Assembly: GCF_034058155.1 (NCBI RefSeq)
Contig: NZ_CP139148.1
Span: 3,720,001-3,784,000 of the forward strand
Direction: 5' to 3'
DNA: 64,000 nt
From: Flavobacterium sp. KACC 22761
GTDB taxonomy: Bacteria > Bacteroidota > Bacteroidia > Flavobacteriales > Flavobacteriaceae
This document shows, one piece after another, positions 17,413 through 25,699 of the stretch (positions are counted from its first letter, which is position 1; each line of letters starts with the position of its first letter). A program made the position numbers and the translations under genes. The notes under the pieces are model-generated. The model did not search any database, was not told the DNA's origin, and saw only the letters and a program-made list of their open reading frames with translations.

Positions 17413-18033
17413 TTATTCTTTATACAAAATAATAGTGGCTTTGTATCCAGTGCCAACATTCCATTGGCTGGATTCAATAACAGTGCCTTTGTCATCGTAA
17501 ACTTGAAATTCGGCTGTATTTGGCGATGCCGATCCTTCGTTTAAAGCTTCAAAATCAATTTTGTTGATGCCAGGAACCAAGGTGATTTTAAAACCTTGAT
17601 ATTCTCCATTCATCGTGACTTCAGGCTCAATTACCTTATCGTTTAAATATACTTTGATTTTGTCACCATCAACAAAAGCGGCGTCACGATAACGAATTGT
17701 TGAAGTATAAGTCGAGGTTTTAAAACTTCCTAAAAATTGATTTTGTCTGTAAAAAATGCCCTCCACATTTGCAGGTGTTTTATACAAATTGGTGTCTTTA
17801 AAAAGTTCGTTTGGATCAATTTTGGAAGAATCTGGCTTTTCAACAGGCGCTGGCGGATTAACTTTTGGAGCTTCTTCTTTTGGCGGAACAACTTCTTTTG
17901 TTTTTGGAGTTTTCGCCGGAATTGGCTTGTATTTGTTTTCCAGTTCTTTTTGCGCATAACCTTGAACCGAAATTCCGATTGCAAGAATTAAAGACAAAAA
18001 TCCTATTCTATTTTTCAATTGTACTAAATGCAT
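17413..18033 (-). CDS. Secreted protein with Pro/Lys-rich linker, function unknown
   Basis: A 206-residue protein. Residues 1-28 are a signal peptide (FLSLILAIGISVQGYAQ). Residues ~30-75 are a low-complexity linker rich in Pro, Lys and Glu (KTPKTKEVVPPKEEAPKVNPP). The C-terminal ~125 residues look all-beta (FLGSFKTSTYTSTIRYRDAAFVDGDKIKVYLND…), like a small Ig-like or C2-like domain. It is probably periplasmic or surface-located. It stands alone on the minus strand, with the IS inserted just after its 3' end. I do not recognise a named family. Confidence 0.75.
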   Translation of the reverse strand: MHLVQLKNRIGFLSLILAIGISVQGYAQKELENKYKPIPAKTPKTKEVVPPKEEAPKVNPPAPVEKPDSSKIDPNELFKDTNLYKTPANVEGIFYRQNQFLGSFKTSTYTSTIRYRDAAFVDGDKIKVYLNDKVIEPEVTMNGEYQGFKITLVPGINKIDFEALNEGSASPNTAEFQVYDDKGTVIESSQWNVGTGYKATIILYKE

Positions 18034-18215
18034 ATATTCTTAAAATTAATTTGTTTATCTCTATAGGTATAAACATTTAATTAAAGCATTTATTGCCTTT
18101 TAGGCCAATTTTAAAAATGAGTTTTTATAATTGTAATCGCATTGTTGAAGAGAAAAATAATCGCTTTGTTGGGATTAAGCTAAGAACGATTTTTTTAAAT
18201 CGATAGTAAATAATT

Positions 18216-18884
18216 TTATAAAAGACCTAATTGTCGAGCTTTGTTTATTAGCTCTGTATCACTTCCACTTTTTAGCAAGAGTCTGTTTTTTATGTTAGCT
18301 TTTCTTTTTTCTATAGAACTAATAGACAACGGTATGTGGCTCGGAATATCAATTGTTTTTACCCCTTTTGCAAGCAGATTTAAAATTTCAGTATCAAATT
18401 TATCCCAATCATAATTTTTTTGAGCGAATTCTTTTTGTGATTTTATGATTTCTGAACTATAAATAATTTCTCCAGCTAAAATTTTCTTGCATGTTACAGG
18501 GAAGGATTCAAAGTTTATTTCGCCTTTATAAATAAACCCTTCCGGTTTTATGTCATTTAATATTCTATTTACAATAAATGCTTCGGTGTGCATTGTCAAC
18601 AATAAAATTTTGCATTGCGGATGTGTTTTTCTGACAACCGCAGCCAAATCAATCCCGTTTAAAATATTTAGTTCAGGATAAGAAGGCAAATTAACATCTA
18701 GGATTGCAAAATCAATATTTAGTTGCTGTTTTTTTAGAAGCGTTATTTCTTTGTATGCGTTTTCGCAGTTGTATTTTTTATGAAAAAAGATTTCAGTTGT
18801 ACTTAATGAATTATCAGACAAGAGATTAACATAGCTGTCTACAGTCATTGGATGATCATCGACAATCAAAATATTTAGTGGCAT
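18216..18884 (-). CDS. NarL/FixJ-type response regulator
   Basis: A 222-residue response regulator: receiver domain with the acidic pair IVDDH, phosphoacceptor Asp63 (AILDVNLPS), and a C-terminal LuxR-type helix-turn-helix (about residues 155-222, FDTEILNLLAKGVKTIDIPSHI…SSIEKRKANIKNRL). It is transcribed divergently from the TPR histidine kinase at 19039, its obvious partner. Its DNA-binding class typically recognises 7-2-7 palindromes; a site of that layout occurs at 21763-21790. Confidence 0.9.
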   Translation of the reverse strand: MPLNILIVDDHPMTVDSYVNLLSDNSLSTTEIFFHKKYNCENAYKEITLLKKQQLNIDFAILDVNLPSYPELNILNGIDLAAVVRKTHPQCKILLLTMHTEAFIVNRILNDIKPEGFIYKGEINFESFPVTCKKILAGEIIYSSEIIKSQKEFAQKNYDWDKFDTEILNLLAKGVKTIDIPSHIPLSISSIEKRKANIKNRLLLKSGSDTELINKARQLGLL

Positions 18885-19038
18885 TTTCTATAAATTTTTG
18901 AGAAAATAATTAATGTTTCTGTGAAATCTTTGAATTTTTAAGACTTCAAGTTTAAACTAAATTCAATATTACCAATTTCTCTTTAAAAAAAATATGATGC
19001 ATTTGATTTTTTTTTTGCTTTATTTGAGCTCCTAAATC

Positions 19039-21072
19039 TTGAGTATTGTGAAGTTTAATTTTAAGCTGGAGCTTTTAGTCTTTTTTTTAATCACTCTTGT
19101 GTGTCTTATTTTTTTAGATAAATCACGCTTTAAAAATAATGACAACCTTTTTAATGAGAAGCATTTTAAAACGCTTTCTAACGAGAAAAAGGTAAGATAT
19201 TTAGATTCAATCGTATTACTGTTGCCTAGCAAAAGGAATGATACAATTGTTCGCGACTTATATTTAAAAGCTGGAGCAGAATATTATTTTATCAATGAAT
19301 TAGATAAATCATATAAGGTAAGTGCGACTGCTTTAAAACTTTCGATAAAAGAAAATGACAGTTCAAGAATAGCCAAATCACTTTATTTTATGGGTGATTG
19401 TTACGAAAACACTCAGAAGGACAGTGCTTATTTTTATTATTTAAAGGCCCAAAAAATTTATCAAAATATACATGATAACAACAAATTAGGACGTGTGCAT
19501 TTTAATAAAGCTTATGTTTTATTTTATGATGGAAATTTTGTGGAATGCGAAATTGAAATTGCAAAAGCGCTTAATTATTTAAAGGAAACAGACAATGTTA
19601 AACTTCTTTTTTCATGTAATACTTTGATGGGTAATTGTTTGGAAAAACTTTTTTTGTACGATGAGGCACTAAAATATCATCAAAAAGCATTAAGAGCTTT
19701 AAAGACAATGAAAGAAAAAGGATTAGAAACAAGTGATCCATTAAATGATTATAGTGTGGCCTCAGTTGTTAATATTTGCAATCTTTATGAAATAAAAGGA
19801 GAATATTCTAAAATAATAAAAGAATTAAGTCCTTTGCTAACAAATGAGTTACGTGCGAAAAATCCAAATTCATATGCTAGTGTTTTAACAAATTTGGCGC
19901 ACTGTAAAGCCAGAAACAAAGAGTACAAAAATATTGTCCCTATGTTTTTAGAATCTCTTAAAATTTATAAAAGCTTTAATGATCCAGCAGGATTCATTTA
20001 TACTAAAACTCATTTAGGAGAATATTATCTCACACAAAAAGATACTTTAAAGGCGATTGAAAATATAAAAGAAGCTCATGACAGCGCGGTAAGCATTAGA
20101 AATACAAACGAGGTTTTGACTAATCTTAAATTATTATCTCAAATAGATAAAAAGAAGAGCCTTTTTTATGCCAATCGATACATTACGATGAGTGATAGCA
20201 TAGAAAAAGTCAAGACAATTACAAGTAATAAATATGCCAGGATTGAATATGAAACACAAAGTATTGAGAATGAAAACAGAGTTTTGACCAGAAAGAATTT
20301 TTATACCTTAATTTTCTCGTTTTCTCTTTTTATAGTGCTTTCTATCATTTCACTTTATATTTATTTGAGATATAGAAACAAAGAATTGCGATTTGTAAAG
20401 CAGCAACAAAACGACAGCGATGAGATTTTTCAGCTTTTGAGCGAACAGAACGAAAAAATAAATAGAGCAAAAGAGGAAGAAAAAAATAAAATTGCCAGAG
20501 AACTCCATGACGGTATAATGAATAAAGTGTATTCAATACGAATGAATTTAGGTTTTTTTAATGCTAAAGCAGATGAAAATGCGATTGAAAAAAGAAGAGA
20601 ATATATTTTTGAATTGCAAAATGTCGAAAATGAAATCAGATCCATTTCTCATGATTTGAGCCAGGAATCGTTCCTTGAAAATAGTGATTTTAATACTTTG
20701 CTATTGAATTTAGTTGAGAAACAAAATGGTGTAAATGATATAGAATTTCATTACATAATTGACGAAGAATTTAAATGGGATGCTGTTTTAAATGTTTATA
20801 AGATAAATATTTACAGAATAATTCAAGAAGGAATTTTAAATATTCACAAATATTCTGAGGCTTCAGAAGCCATTATAAAAATTGAAATGATTGATGACAA
20901 AACTTTAAAATTATCAATTAAAGATAATGGAAAAGGATTTGATATTGTTGCAGAAAAAAAAGGAATTGGCCTTGCGAATATTAAAGAAAGAATAAATTCT
21001 TTAAAAGGTCATTTTGAAATTATCTCTAAAAGAGGAAGAGGAACGCAAATTACTATTTTACTTGATATTTAA
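19039..21072 (+). CDS. TPR-containing sensor histidine kinase (HisKA_3 type)
   Basis: A 677-residue membrane kinase. An N-terminal hydrophobic segment (LLVFFLITLVCLIFL) is followed by roughly 370 residues of tetratricopeptide repeats, a transmembrane helix near residues 423-445 (IFSFSLFIVLSIISLYIYLRY), a HisKA_3 dimerisation helix with KIARELHDG (His at about 490), and an HATPase domain with IKDNGKGFD and GIGLANIKER. The TPR region is presumably periplasmic and senses a protein or peptide cue. It lies head-to-head with its likely partner response regulator. Start is uncertain: TTG 19039 or GTG 19048, no ATG being suitably placed. Confidence 0.9.
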   Translation: MSIVKFNFKLELLVFFLITLVCLIFLDKSRFKNNDNLFNEKHFKTLSNEKKVRYLDSIVLLLPSKRNDTIVRDLYLKAGAEYYFINELDKSYKVSATALKLSIKENDSSRIAKSLYFMGDCYENTQKDSAYFYYLKAQKIYQNIHDNNKLGRVHFNKAYVLFYDGNFVECEIEIAKALNYLKETDNVKLLFSCNTLMGNCLEKLFLYDEALKYHQKALRALKTMKEKGLETSDPLNDYSVASVVNICNLYEIKGEYSKIIKELSPLLTNELRAKNPNSYASVLTNLAHCKARNKEYKNIVPMFLESLKIYKSFNDPAGFIYTKTHLGEYYLTQKDTLKAIENIKEAHDSAVSIRNTNEVLTNLKLLSQIDKKKSLFYANRYITMSDSIEKVKTITSNKYARIEYETQSIENENRVLTRKNFYTLIFSFSLFIVLSIISLYIYLRYRNKELRFVKQQQNDSDEIFQLLSEQNEKINRAKEEEKNKIARELHDGIMNKVYSIRMNLGFFNAKADENAIEKRREYIFELQNVENEIRSISHDLSQESFLENSDFNTLLLNLVEKQNGVNDIEFHYIIDEEFKWDAVLNVYKINIYRIIQEGILNIHKYSEASEAIIKIEMIDDKTLKLSIKDNGKGFDIVAEKKGIGLANIKERINSLKGHFEIISKRGRGTQITILLDI

Positions 21073-21077
21073 AGTAA

Positions 21078-21113
21078 ACATTAAGACATTTAAGAACTTA
21101 AATGCCTTAATGT
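21078..21113. terminator. Bidirectional terminator between kinase and scramblase-like genes
   Basis: ACATTAAGACATTTAAG and CTTAAATGCCTTAATGT are inverted arms with one mismatch, placed between two convergent stop codons. Confidence 0.6.
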
Positions 21114-21125
21114 AAAAGATATTTT

Positions 21126-21701
21126 TTAATTTAAAAAACACATATTGAGCACAATTGCGCTAGATAAAATAGCGGTTTTTTCTTCAGGATTGGAATAAGT
21201 TGCCATAACATTTACAGTATAGCCACTTGCTGAAATTGCAGCGTTTTTCATCTTTCCGCTCCACTTATTTTCGATTGATCCAATCTGATTCTCGGAAGAA
21301 TCATTAATAATAAAATTAGATTTTTTCCAAACATCACAGATTTCAGCAATAACATGATTGGAAGTGTTTAGAATCTCGAAAACTGGTTTTGAAAAGCTAG
21401 AATTTGGGTTTATAAAACCTATCTTTTTTCCAGAAGCATCTTGGATCACAATTTCAGATTTTAAGAAACTGCCTCTTCTTGAAATAGTAGCTTCTAAACC
21501 ACCATTTGCACTTCTAATTTCAATATTAAAAGGAAGTATTGATTTGACAAAAGCTGTTGGAAGCACTTTTTGAATGAAACTGAGCTTTTGTTTAATTCGG
21601 CCTATTCGTTCTTTTTTTTCGTTATAAATATGGCAACTTTCCTGAAAGCCATTTTTTTTGTCTACAAAATAGTTATTAGTTTCAAAGAAATCTGAAATCA
21701 T
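21126..21701 (-). CDS. Scramblase/LURP-one-like (tubby C-terminal fold) protein
   Basis: A 191-residue cytoplasmic protein with no signal peptide. It is a series of beta-strands, each with a turn such as KKIGFINPN or ENQIGSIENKW, a pattern of the phospholipid scramblase/LURP-one superfamily (tubby-like barrel with a central hydrophobic helix; here AILSSAIVLNMCF at the end). Function in bacteria is not established. It has a single-gene promoter overlapped by a 28-bp palindrome, and neighbours a two-component pair. The family call rests on strand pattern and is moderate. Confidence 0.6.
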   Translation of the reverse strand: MISDFFETNNYFVDKKNGFQESCHIYNEKKERIGRIKQKLSFIQKVLPTAFVKSILPFNIEIRSANGGLEATISRRGSFLKSEIVIQDASGKKIGFINPNSSFSKPVFEILNTSNHVIAEICDVWKKSNFIINDSSENQIGSIENKWSGKMKNAAISASGYTVNVMATYSNPEEKTAILSSAIVLNMCFLN

Positions 21702-21738
21702 AGTTTTTTTGAGTTGGTTGGTTATTTTTTTTGGTACT

Positions 21739-21768
21739 CAAAAATAGAATTTAAGTTGCAGTTACAAA
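21739..21768 (-). promoter_or_regulatory. Promoter of the scramblase-like gene
   Basis: Reading the minus strand, TTTG (21768-21765) is followed after 18 bases by TATTTTTG (21746-21739), a close match to the Bacteroidota promoter TTTG-N19-TAnnTTTG. The -33 box lies inside the palindrome at 21763-21790. Confidence 0.65.
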
Positions 21769-21790
21769 CAGGTATAAATACCTGTTTGTA
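21763..21790. promoter_or_regulatory. Perfect 28-bp palindromic operator
   Basis: TACAAACAGGTAT (21763-21775) and ATACCTGTTTGTA (21778-21790) are perfect 13-base inverted arms separated by AA. The core CAGGTAT-AA-ATACCTG has the 7-2-7 layout bound by NarL-type regulators. It covers the -33 box of the minus-strand gene starting at 21701. A partial AGGTATAAA is also seen at 18065-18073 before the secreted protein gene. Confidence 0.65.
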
Positions 21791-21901
21791 TGTCAAAAAA
21801 ATAAATAAACAATAAGACTAAAAGATAATAACTACACTGATAATCATTACGCTACAATCCGCGATTCAGTTTTCTTTTAAAGAAAATAAAAAAAAATGAA
21901 A

Positions 21902-21973
21902 TTACATTTTGGTGATAATAAATTCGCTTCGTCTGTTCATTTGATGTTGTGCTTCGGCCAAATAGAACTGCGT
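21902..21973 (-). pseudogene. Remnant of an OmpA-family C-terminus
   Basis: On the minus strand, 23 codons ending at TAA 21904-21902 read …LAEAQHQMNRRSEFIITKM, the typical end of Bacteroidota OmpA-like proteins (AEHQxNRRxEF). An in-frame stop lies just before it and no longer OmpA reading frame can be followed upstream. It therefore looks like the decayed 3' end of a lost gene. The rest of 21791-22179 shows nothing else convincing. Confidence 0.5.
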
Positions 21974-22179
21974 TCAAATAATTGTTGAAAAGCCCTTCTA
22001 AAAAAGAAAAATTTTTAAACATTTGGGCCAAAAATAAAATGAGAAGAAAATGCAACCAATACCATTTTTGAACCTCTTTTTTTTAAGAAAAAAATAACAA
22101 AACCAGATTCAATTCTAATGTTATTTTAATGTAGCGCCGAAAATTTCATCCTAACTTGCGCCACTTTAAGAACAGAAAA

Positions 22180-22584
22180 ATGTTAGGAAAAATTAAAAAT
22201 AGTATCTTTTGTAAATGCGTGCATGCATTGCTAATTGGCTATTTTTTAATGAACAGTATAAATTTTTCTGGAACATTTGCCAGAATTGTAAATAACAATA
22301 CCGAACAACATTCTGTAAAAGGAATGACGTGCAATTTCTTAAAGAAAATCTTCAAATCTGACGGAATTCCAGAAGAATTGGATGATTATGAGAACAAGGA
22401 AACCAAAACAACTAAGTTGGCTAAGGGAATACCTTTGTTTGAATACATAATGCCTTTAGATTCTTCACTGGTTAATCTCTATTTTCAGGTTAATGCCAAA
22501 GGAAAAAACTATATCAGTAATCCTATTTTCTCATTTGGATTTCATGGCAGAATTCATTTGCGCCCACCTCAAAATATTGCATAA
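22180..22584 (+). CDS. Small exported or membrane-anchored protein, function unknown
   Basis: A 134-residue protein from ATG 22180; an in-frame TTG at 22156 is less likely. Residues ~8-32 are hydrophobic (CVHALLIGYFLMNSINFSGTF), either a signal peptide or an anchor. The rest is polar, with one Cys (GMTCNFLKKIFKSDG) and a Lys/Glu/Thr-rich middle (DDYENKETKTTKLAKG). The C-terminus ends HGRIHLRPPQNIA. I do not recognise the family. It lies 100 bases before an ABC/HlyD/TolC set and might be a substrate or accessory of it. Confidence 0.6.
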   Translation: MLGKIKNSIFCKCVHALLIGYFLMNSINFSGTFARIVNNNTEQHSVKGMTCNFLKKIFKSDGIPEELDDYENKETKTTKLAKGIPLFEYIMPLDSSLVNLYFQVNAKGKNYISNPIFSFGFHGRIHLRPPQNIA

Positions 22585-22685
22585 ATAATAGTTTTTAAAT
22601 ACAAAAAAACACCTACTAAATCTATTGTAGCAGTTTTTTCGTAATTTAGTAATTATCTGGTAATGTAATATTTAGATCTAAATTC

Positions 22686-24341
22686 ATGACACCTTTTAAA
22701 CGTTTTTACAATTTACTCACGCTCGATAAGCGCGATGTATACCAAATTATATTTTATGCGGCATTTGCCGGTTTAGTGAACCTTTCGCTTCCTTTAGGAA
22801 TTCAGGCGATCATCAATTTTATCCAAAGCGGACAAATCAGTGTTTCATGGATTGTTCTCGTAATTCTGGTAACAATCGGAGTTGGTTTTGGTGGAGTCTT
22901 GACCATTTTGCAACTTCGAATTGTTGAAAATCTGCAACAGCGAATTTTTGTGCGTTCATCGTTTGAATTCGCTTACAGAATGCCTTTGATTAAATACAAA
23001 GAAATGTATTCTGAATATGCGCCGGAAAAAGCAAACCGATTTTTCGACACCTTGATGGTCCAAAAGGGAACTGCAAAATTGCTCTTGGATTTTTGTACTG
23101 CCTTTTTGCAGGTTGGTCTGGGAATCATTTTATTGGTTTTGTATCATTCTTTCTTTATGGTAATCGGACTTTTATTTATTGCCATTTTGTATATCATCTT
23201 TAAATTTTCTTATAAAGATGGTCTTGTAACAAGTCTTAACGAATCAAAATTCAAATATAAAGTCGCAGCTTGGCTTCAAGAAATTGCTAGAAACCGCGAA
23301 AGCTTCCGCAAAAAAGGAGGTTTTGAATATGCGCTGAAACGCAATGACGGTTATGTGACAAAATATGTAGATAATCGTGAAAAGCATTTTCAGGTAATGA
23401 AAAAACAATACATTCAGCTAACTATTTTTAAAGTAATTGTTACAGCTGCTCTCTTATCTATTGGTGGTTTTCTGGTAATTCACCATCAAATGAACATTGG
23501 GCAGTTTGTAGCAGCTGAAATTGTAATTGTATTGCTGATTAATTCGGTAGAAAAAATCATTTTCGGCCTTGAATCTTTTTATGATGTGTTGACATCTGTA
23601 GAAAAAATCGGCCAAGTGACTGATATGGAGACTTCATGTATTCCAGAAAAATCAGCAGTAAACGAGGGCGGAATCACAATCGAAACCGAAAGTGTTGCTT
23701 ATAACTATCCTGATCACAACAAAAAATCGCTTAAAAATATCAATCTGAAAATAAGTCAGGGTGAAAAAATAATCTTGAGAGGTACAAATGGTGCAGGAAA
23801 AAGCACATTGCTTCGATTACTTGCAGGTTTATTGGAACCAGAAAGCGGTGCGATGTATGTTACCGATACTTTTATGAACAGACTCGATGAAGATAGTTAC
23901 AGAGCACAAGCCGGTACTTATTTACAAGGCGATACCCTTTTTGCAGGAACCATTAGAGAAAATATTCTTTTTGGAAACGAAGAATTAAATAATGATGATT
24001 TAAAATGGGCTTTAGACAGTGTTGGCCTGACGCCAGATATTAAAACATTCCCCAACGGACTGGAACATCAAGTTCATCCGGGCGGACATGAACTTTCGGC
24101 TTCTGATATTCAGAAAATATTGCTTGCGCGAAGCATTGTTCATAAACCTAATATTTTATTCCTAGAAGATCCAGTTGATAAAATGGACGAATTGACTTCA
24201 GGGAAAATTGTTGATTTTTTACTTTCTGAAGAAAATGACTGGACGGTAATCGTAACTTCTAAAAATGATATTTGGAAGAACAAATGCGACCGCATGATAA
24301 CCATTGACGACGGAAAAATTATTAACGACATAAAGCTATAA
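22686..24341 (+). CDS. Type I secretion-like ABC transporter with degenerate ATPase motifs
   Basis: A 551-residue half-transporter: about six membrane helices in residues 20-300, then an ABC domain. Walker A (GTNGAGKST, 366-374) and the Q-loop (TYLQG, Gln414) are intact. The remaining motifs are altered: the signature reads LSASD (470-474) instead of LSGGQ, Walker B reads FLEDP (Glu494-Asp495, where Asp-Glu is normal), and the H-loop reads VTSKND with Ser525 in place of His. As a homodimer it would have weak ATP hydrolysis. HlyD- and TolC-type genes follow directly, so it belongs to a type I secretion-like complex. Confidence 0.85.
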   Translation: MTPFKRFYNLLTLDKRDVYQIIFYAAFAGLVNLSLPLGIQAIINFIQSGQISVSWIVLVILVTIGVGFGGVLTILQLRIVENLQQRIFVRSSFEFAYRMPLIKYKEMYSEYAPEKANRFFDTLMVQKGTAKLLLDFCTAFLQVGLGIILLVLYHSFFMVIGLLFIAILYIIFKFSYKDGLVTSLNESKFKYKVAAWLQEIARNRESFRKKGGFEYALKRNDGYVTKYVDNREKHFQVMKKQYIQLTIFKVIVTAALLSIGGFLVIHHQMNIGQFVAAEIVIVLLINSVEKIIFGLESFYDVLTSVEKIGQVTDMETSCIPEKSAVNEGGITIETESVAYNYPDHNKKSLKNINLKISQGEKIILRGTNGAGKSTLLRLLAGLLEPESGAMYVTDTFMNRLDEDSYRAQAGTYLQGDTLFAGTIRENILFGNEELNNDDLKWALDSVGLTPDIKTFPNGLEHQVHPGGHELSASDIQKILLARSIVHKPNILFLEDPVDKMDELTSGKIVDFLLSEENDWTVIVTSKNDIWKNKCDRMITIDDGKIINDIKL

Positions 24342-24343
24342 TC

Positions 24344-25699
24344 ATGCTCAATATATCTAAAGATAATAATATACTCATAACTCCGGGCAAATATAAATCT
24401 ATAACAAATGTGGCCCGAAGACCTCATTATAAAATTTTAAACAGAGTCATCATCGGATTTTTAGTGTTTTGTGTTGGCTGTCTTTTTCTTCCTTGGACGC
24501 AGAATATTTCAGGAAGTGGTTCGGTCACAACATTAAAACCAGATCAGCGACCACAAACGGTTCACAACGCCATTGCAGGAAGAATCGAAAAATGGTACGT
24601 GCAGGAAGGCGATTATGTGAAAAAAGGCGATACGATTGTTTTTATTTCTGAGGTAAAAGAAGATTACCTAGATCCAAATCTTGTTGGCAATACAAAACAA
24701 CAAGTCGATGCTAAAAAAAAGGCAGTGGAATCCTATGGAGACAAAGTAAATTCGCTTGAAGTTCAGGCAAAGTCACTCAATACAGAAAGAGAATTAAAAC
24801 TCCAACAAGCGCAAAATAAAATACGACAGTCGCAATTGAAAATCAAAAGCGATAGTATGGATCTTGAAGCGGTTAAAACCCAATTGAGAATCGCTAAAAC
24901 CCAATTTGATCGTTCGACAGCGCTTAATAAAGAAGGCTTAAAACCGCTGACAGATGTTGAACAAAAAAGATTAAAACTTCAAGAATCTGAAGCGTATATC
25001 ATTACACAACAAAACAAGCTTTTAAGCAGCAAAAACGAATTAATAAATGCAAAAGTAGAGATTAACCGAATTACTGCAGAATATGCCGAAAAAATATCGA
25101 AATCAAGAAGCGATAAATTCACTGCCTTAAGCACGCAATACGATACAGAAGCTCAGGTAAATAAACTTGAAAATCAATATACAAATTACCGACTTAGGAA
25201 TGGACTATATTACATTACAGCACCACAAAGTGGCTATGTAAACCGTGCTTTATTAGCTGGTCTTGGTGAAACCATAAAAGAAGGAACTCCAATTGTAAGT
25301 ATTATGCCGGCAAGTTATGATATTGCAGTTGAAACTTATGTGGATCCAATCGATCTTCCGTTAGTACATCGGGATGCAAAAGTTCGCGTTTGGTTTGATG
25401 GATGGCCAAGAATCGTATTTTCTGGATGGCCTGGTTTGTCCTATGGAACTTATGGAGGAAGAATTGTTGCGATCGAAAATTTCATCAGTTCTAATGGAAA
25501 ATACAGAGTACTTATTTCGCCAGATGGTCCAGACAATAAATGGCCAAAGGAATTGAGTATTGGAGCGGGAGCACAAAGTATTGCTTTGTTGGAAACAGTT
25601 TCGGTTTGGTATGAAATATGGCGAAATCTGAATGGTTTTCCTCCAAATTATTATAAGTCAGATGTAAAGGAGGCAAAATATGAAAAGGACAAAAAATAA
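24344..25699 (+). CDS. HlyD-family adaptor of the ABC export system
   Basis: A 451-residue membrane fusion protein: short cytoplasmic N-terminus, one transmembrane helix (VIIGFLVFCVGCLFLPW), lipoyl half (AGRIEKWYVQEGDYVKKGD), a long coiled coil from about residue 115 to 300 (KKKAVESYGDKVNSLEVQAKS…), the second lipoyl half (YITAPQSGYVNRALLAGLGE) and a C-terminal barrel. It starts 3 bases after the ABC gene and overlaps the next gene by 20 bases, so the three are translationally linked. Confidence 0.92.
   Translation: MLNISKDNNILITPGKYKSITNVARRPHYKILNRVIIGFLVFCVGCLFLPWTQNISGSGSVTTLKPDQRPQTVHNAIAGRIEKWYVQEGDYVKKGDTIVFISEVKEDYLDPNLVGNTKQQVDAKKKAVESYGDKVNSLEVQAKSLNTERELKLQQAQNKIRQSQLKIKSDSMDLEAVKTQLRIAKTQFDRSTALNKEGLKPLTDVEQKRLKLQESEAYIITQQNKLLSSKNELINAKVEINRITAEYAEKISKSRSDKFTALSTQYDTEAQVNKLENQYTNYRLRNGLYYITAPQSGYVNRALLAGLGETIKEGTPIVSIMPASYDIAVETYVDPIDLPLVHRDAKVRVWFDGWPRIVFSGWPGLSYGTYGGRIVAIENFISSNGKYRVLISPDGPDNKWPKELSIGAGAQSIALLETVSVWYEIWRNLNGFPPNYYKSDVKEAKYEKDKK

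Noticed and set aside
17730..18080. Several overlapping ORFs on both strands around 17.7-18.1 kb
   Set aside because: They are shadows of the Pro/Lys-rich linker of the secreted protein gene at 17413-18033, whose repetitive codons leave other frames open.
21852..22055. 67-codon minus-strand ORF in the gap
   Set aside because: Phe/Leu-rich translation with no family character; the OmpA-like remnant lies there in a different frame and explains the sequence better.
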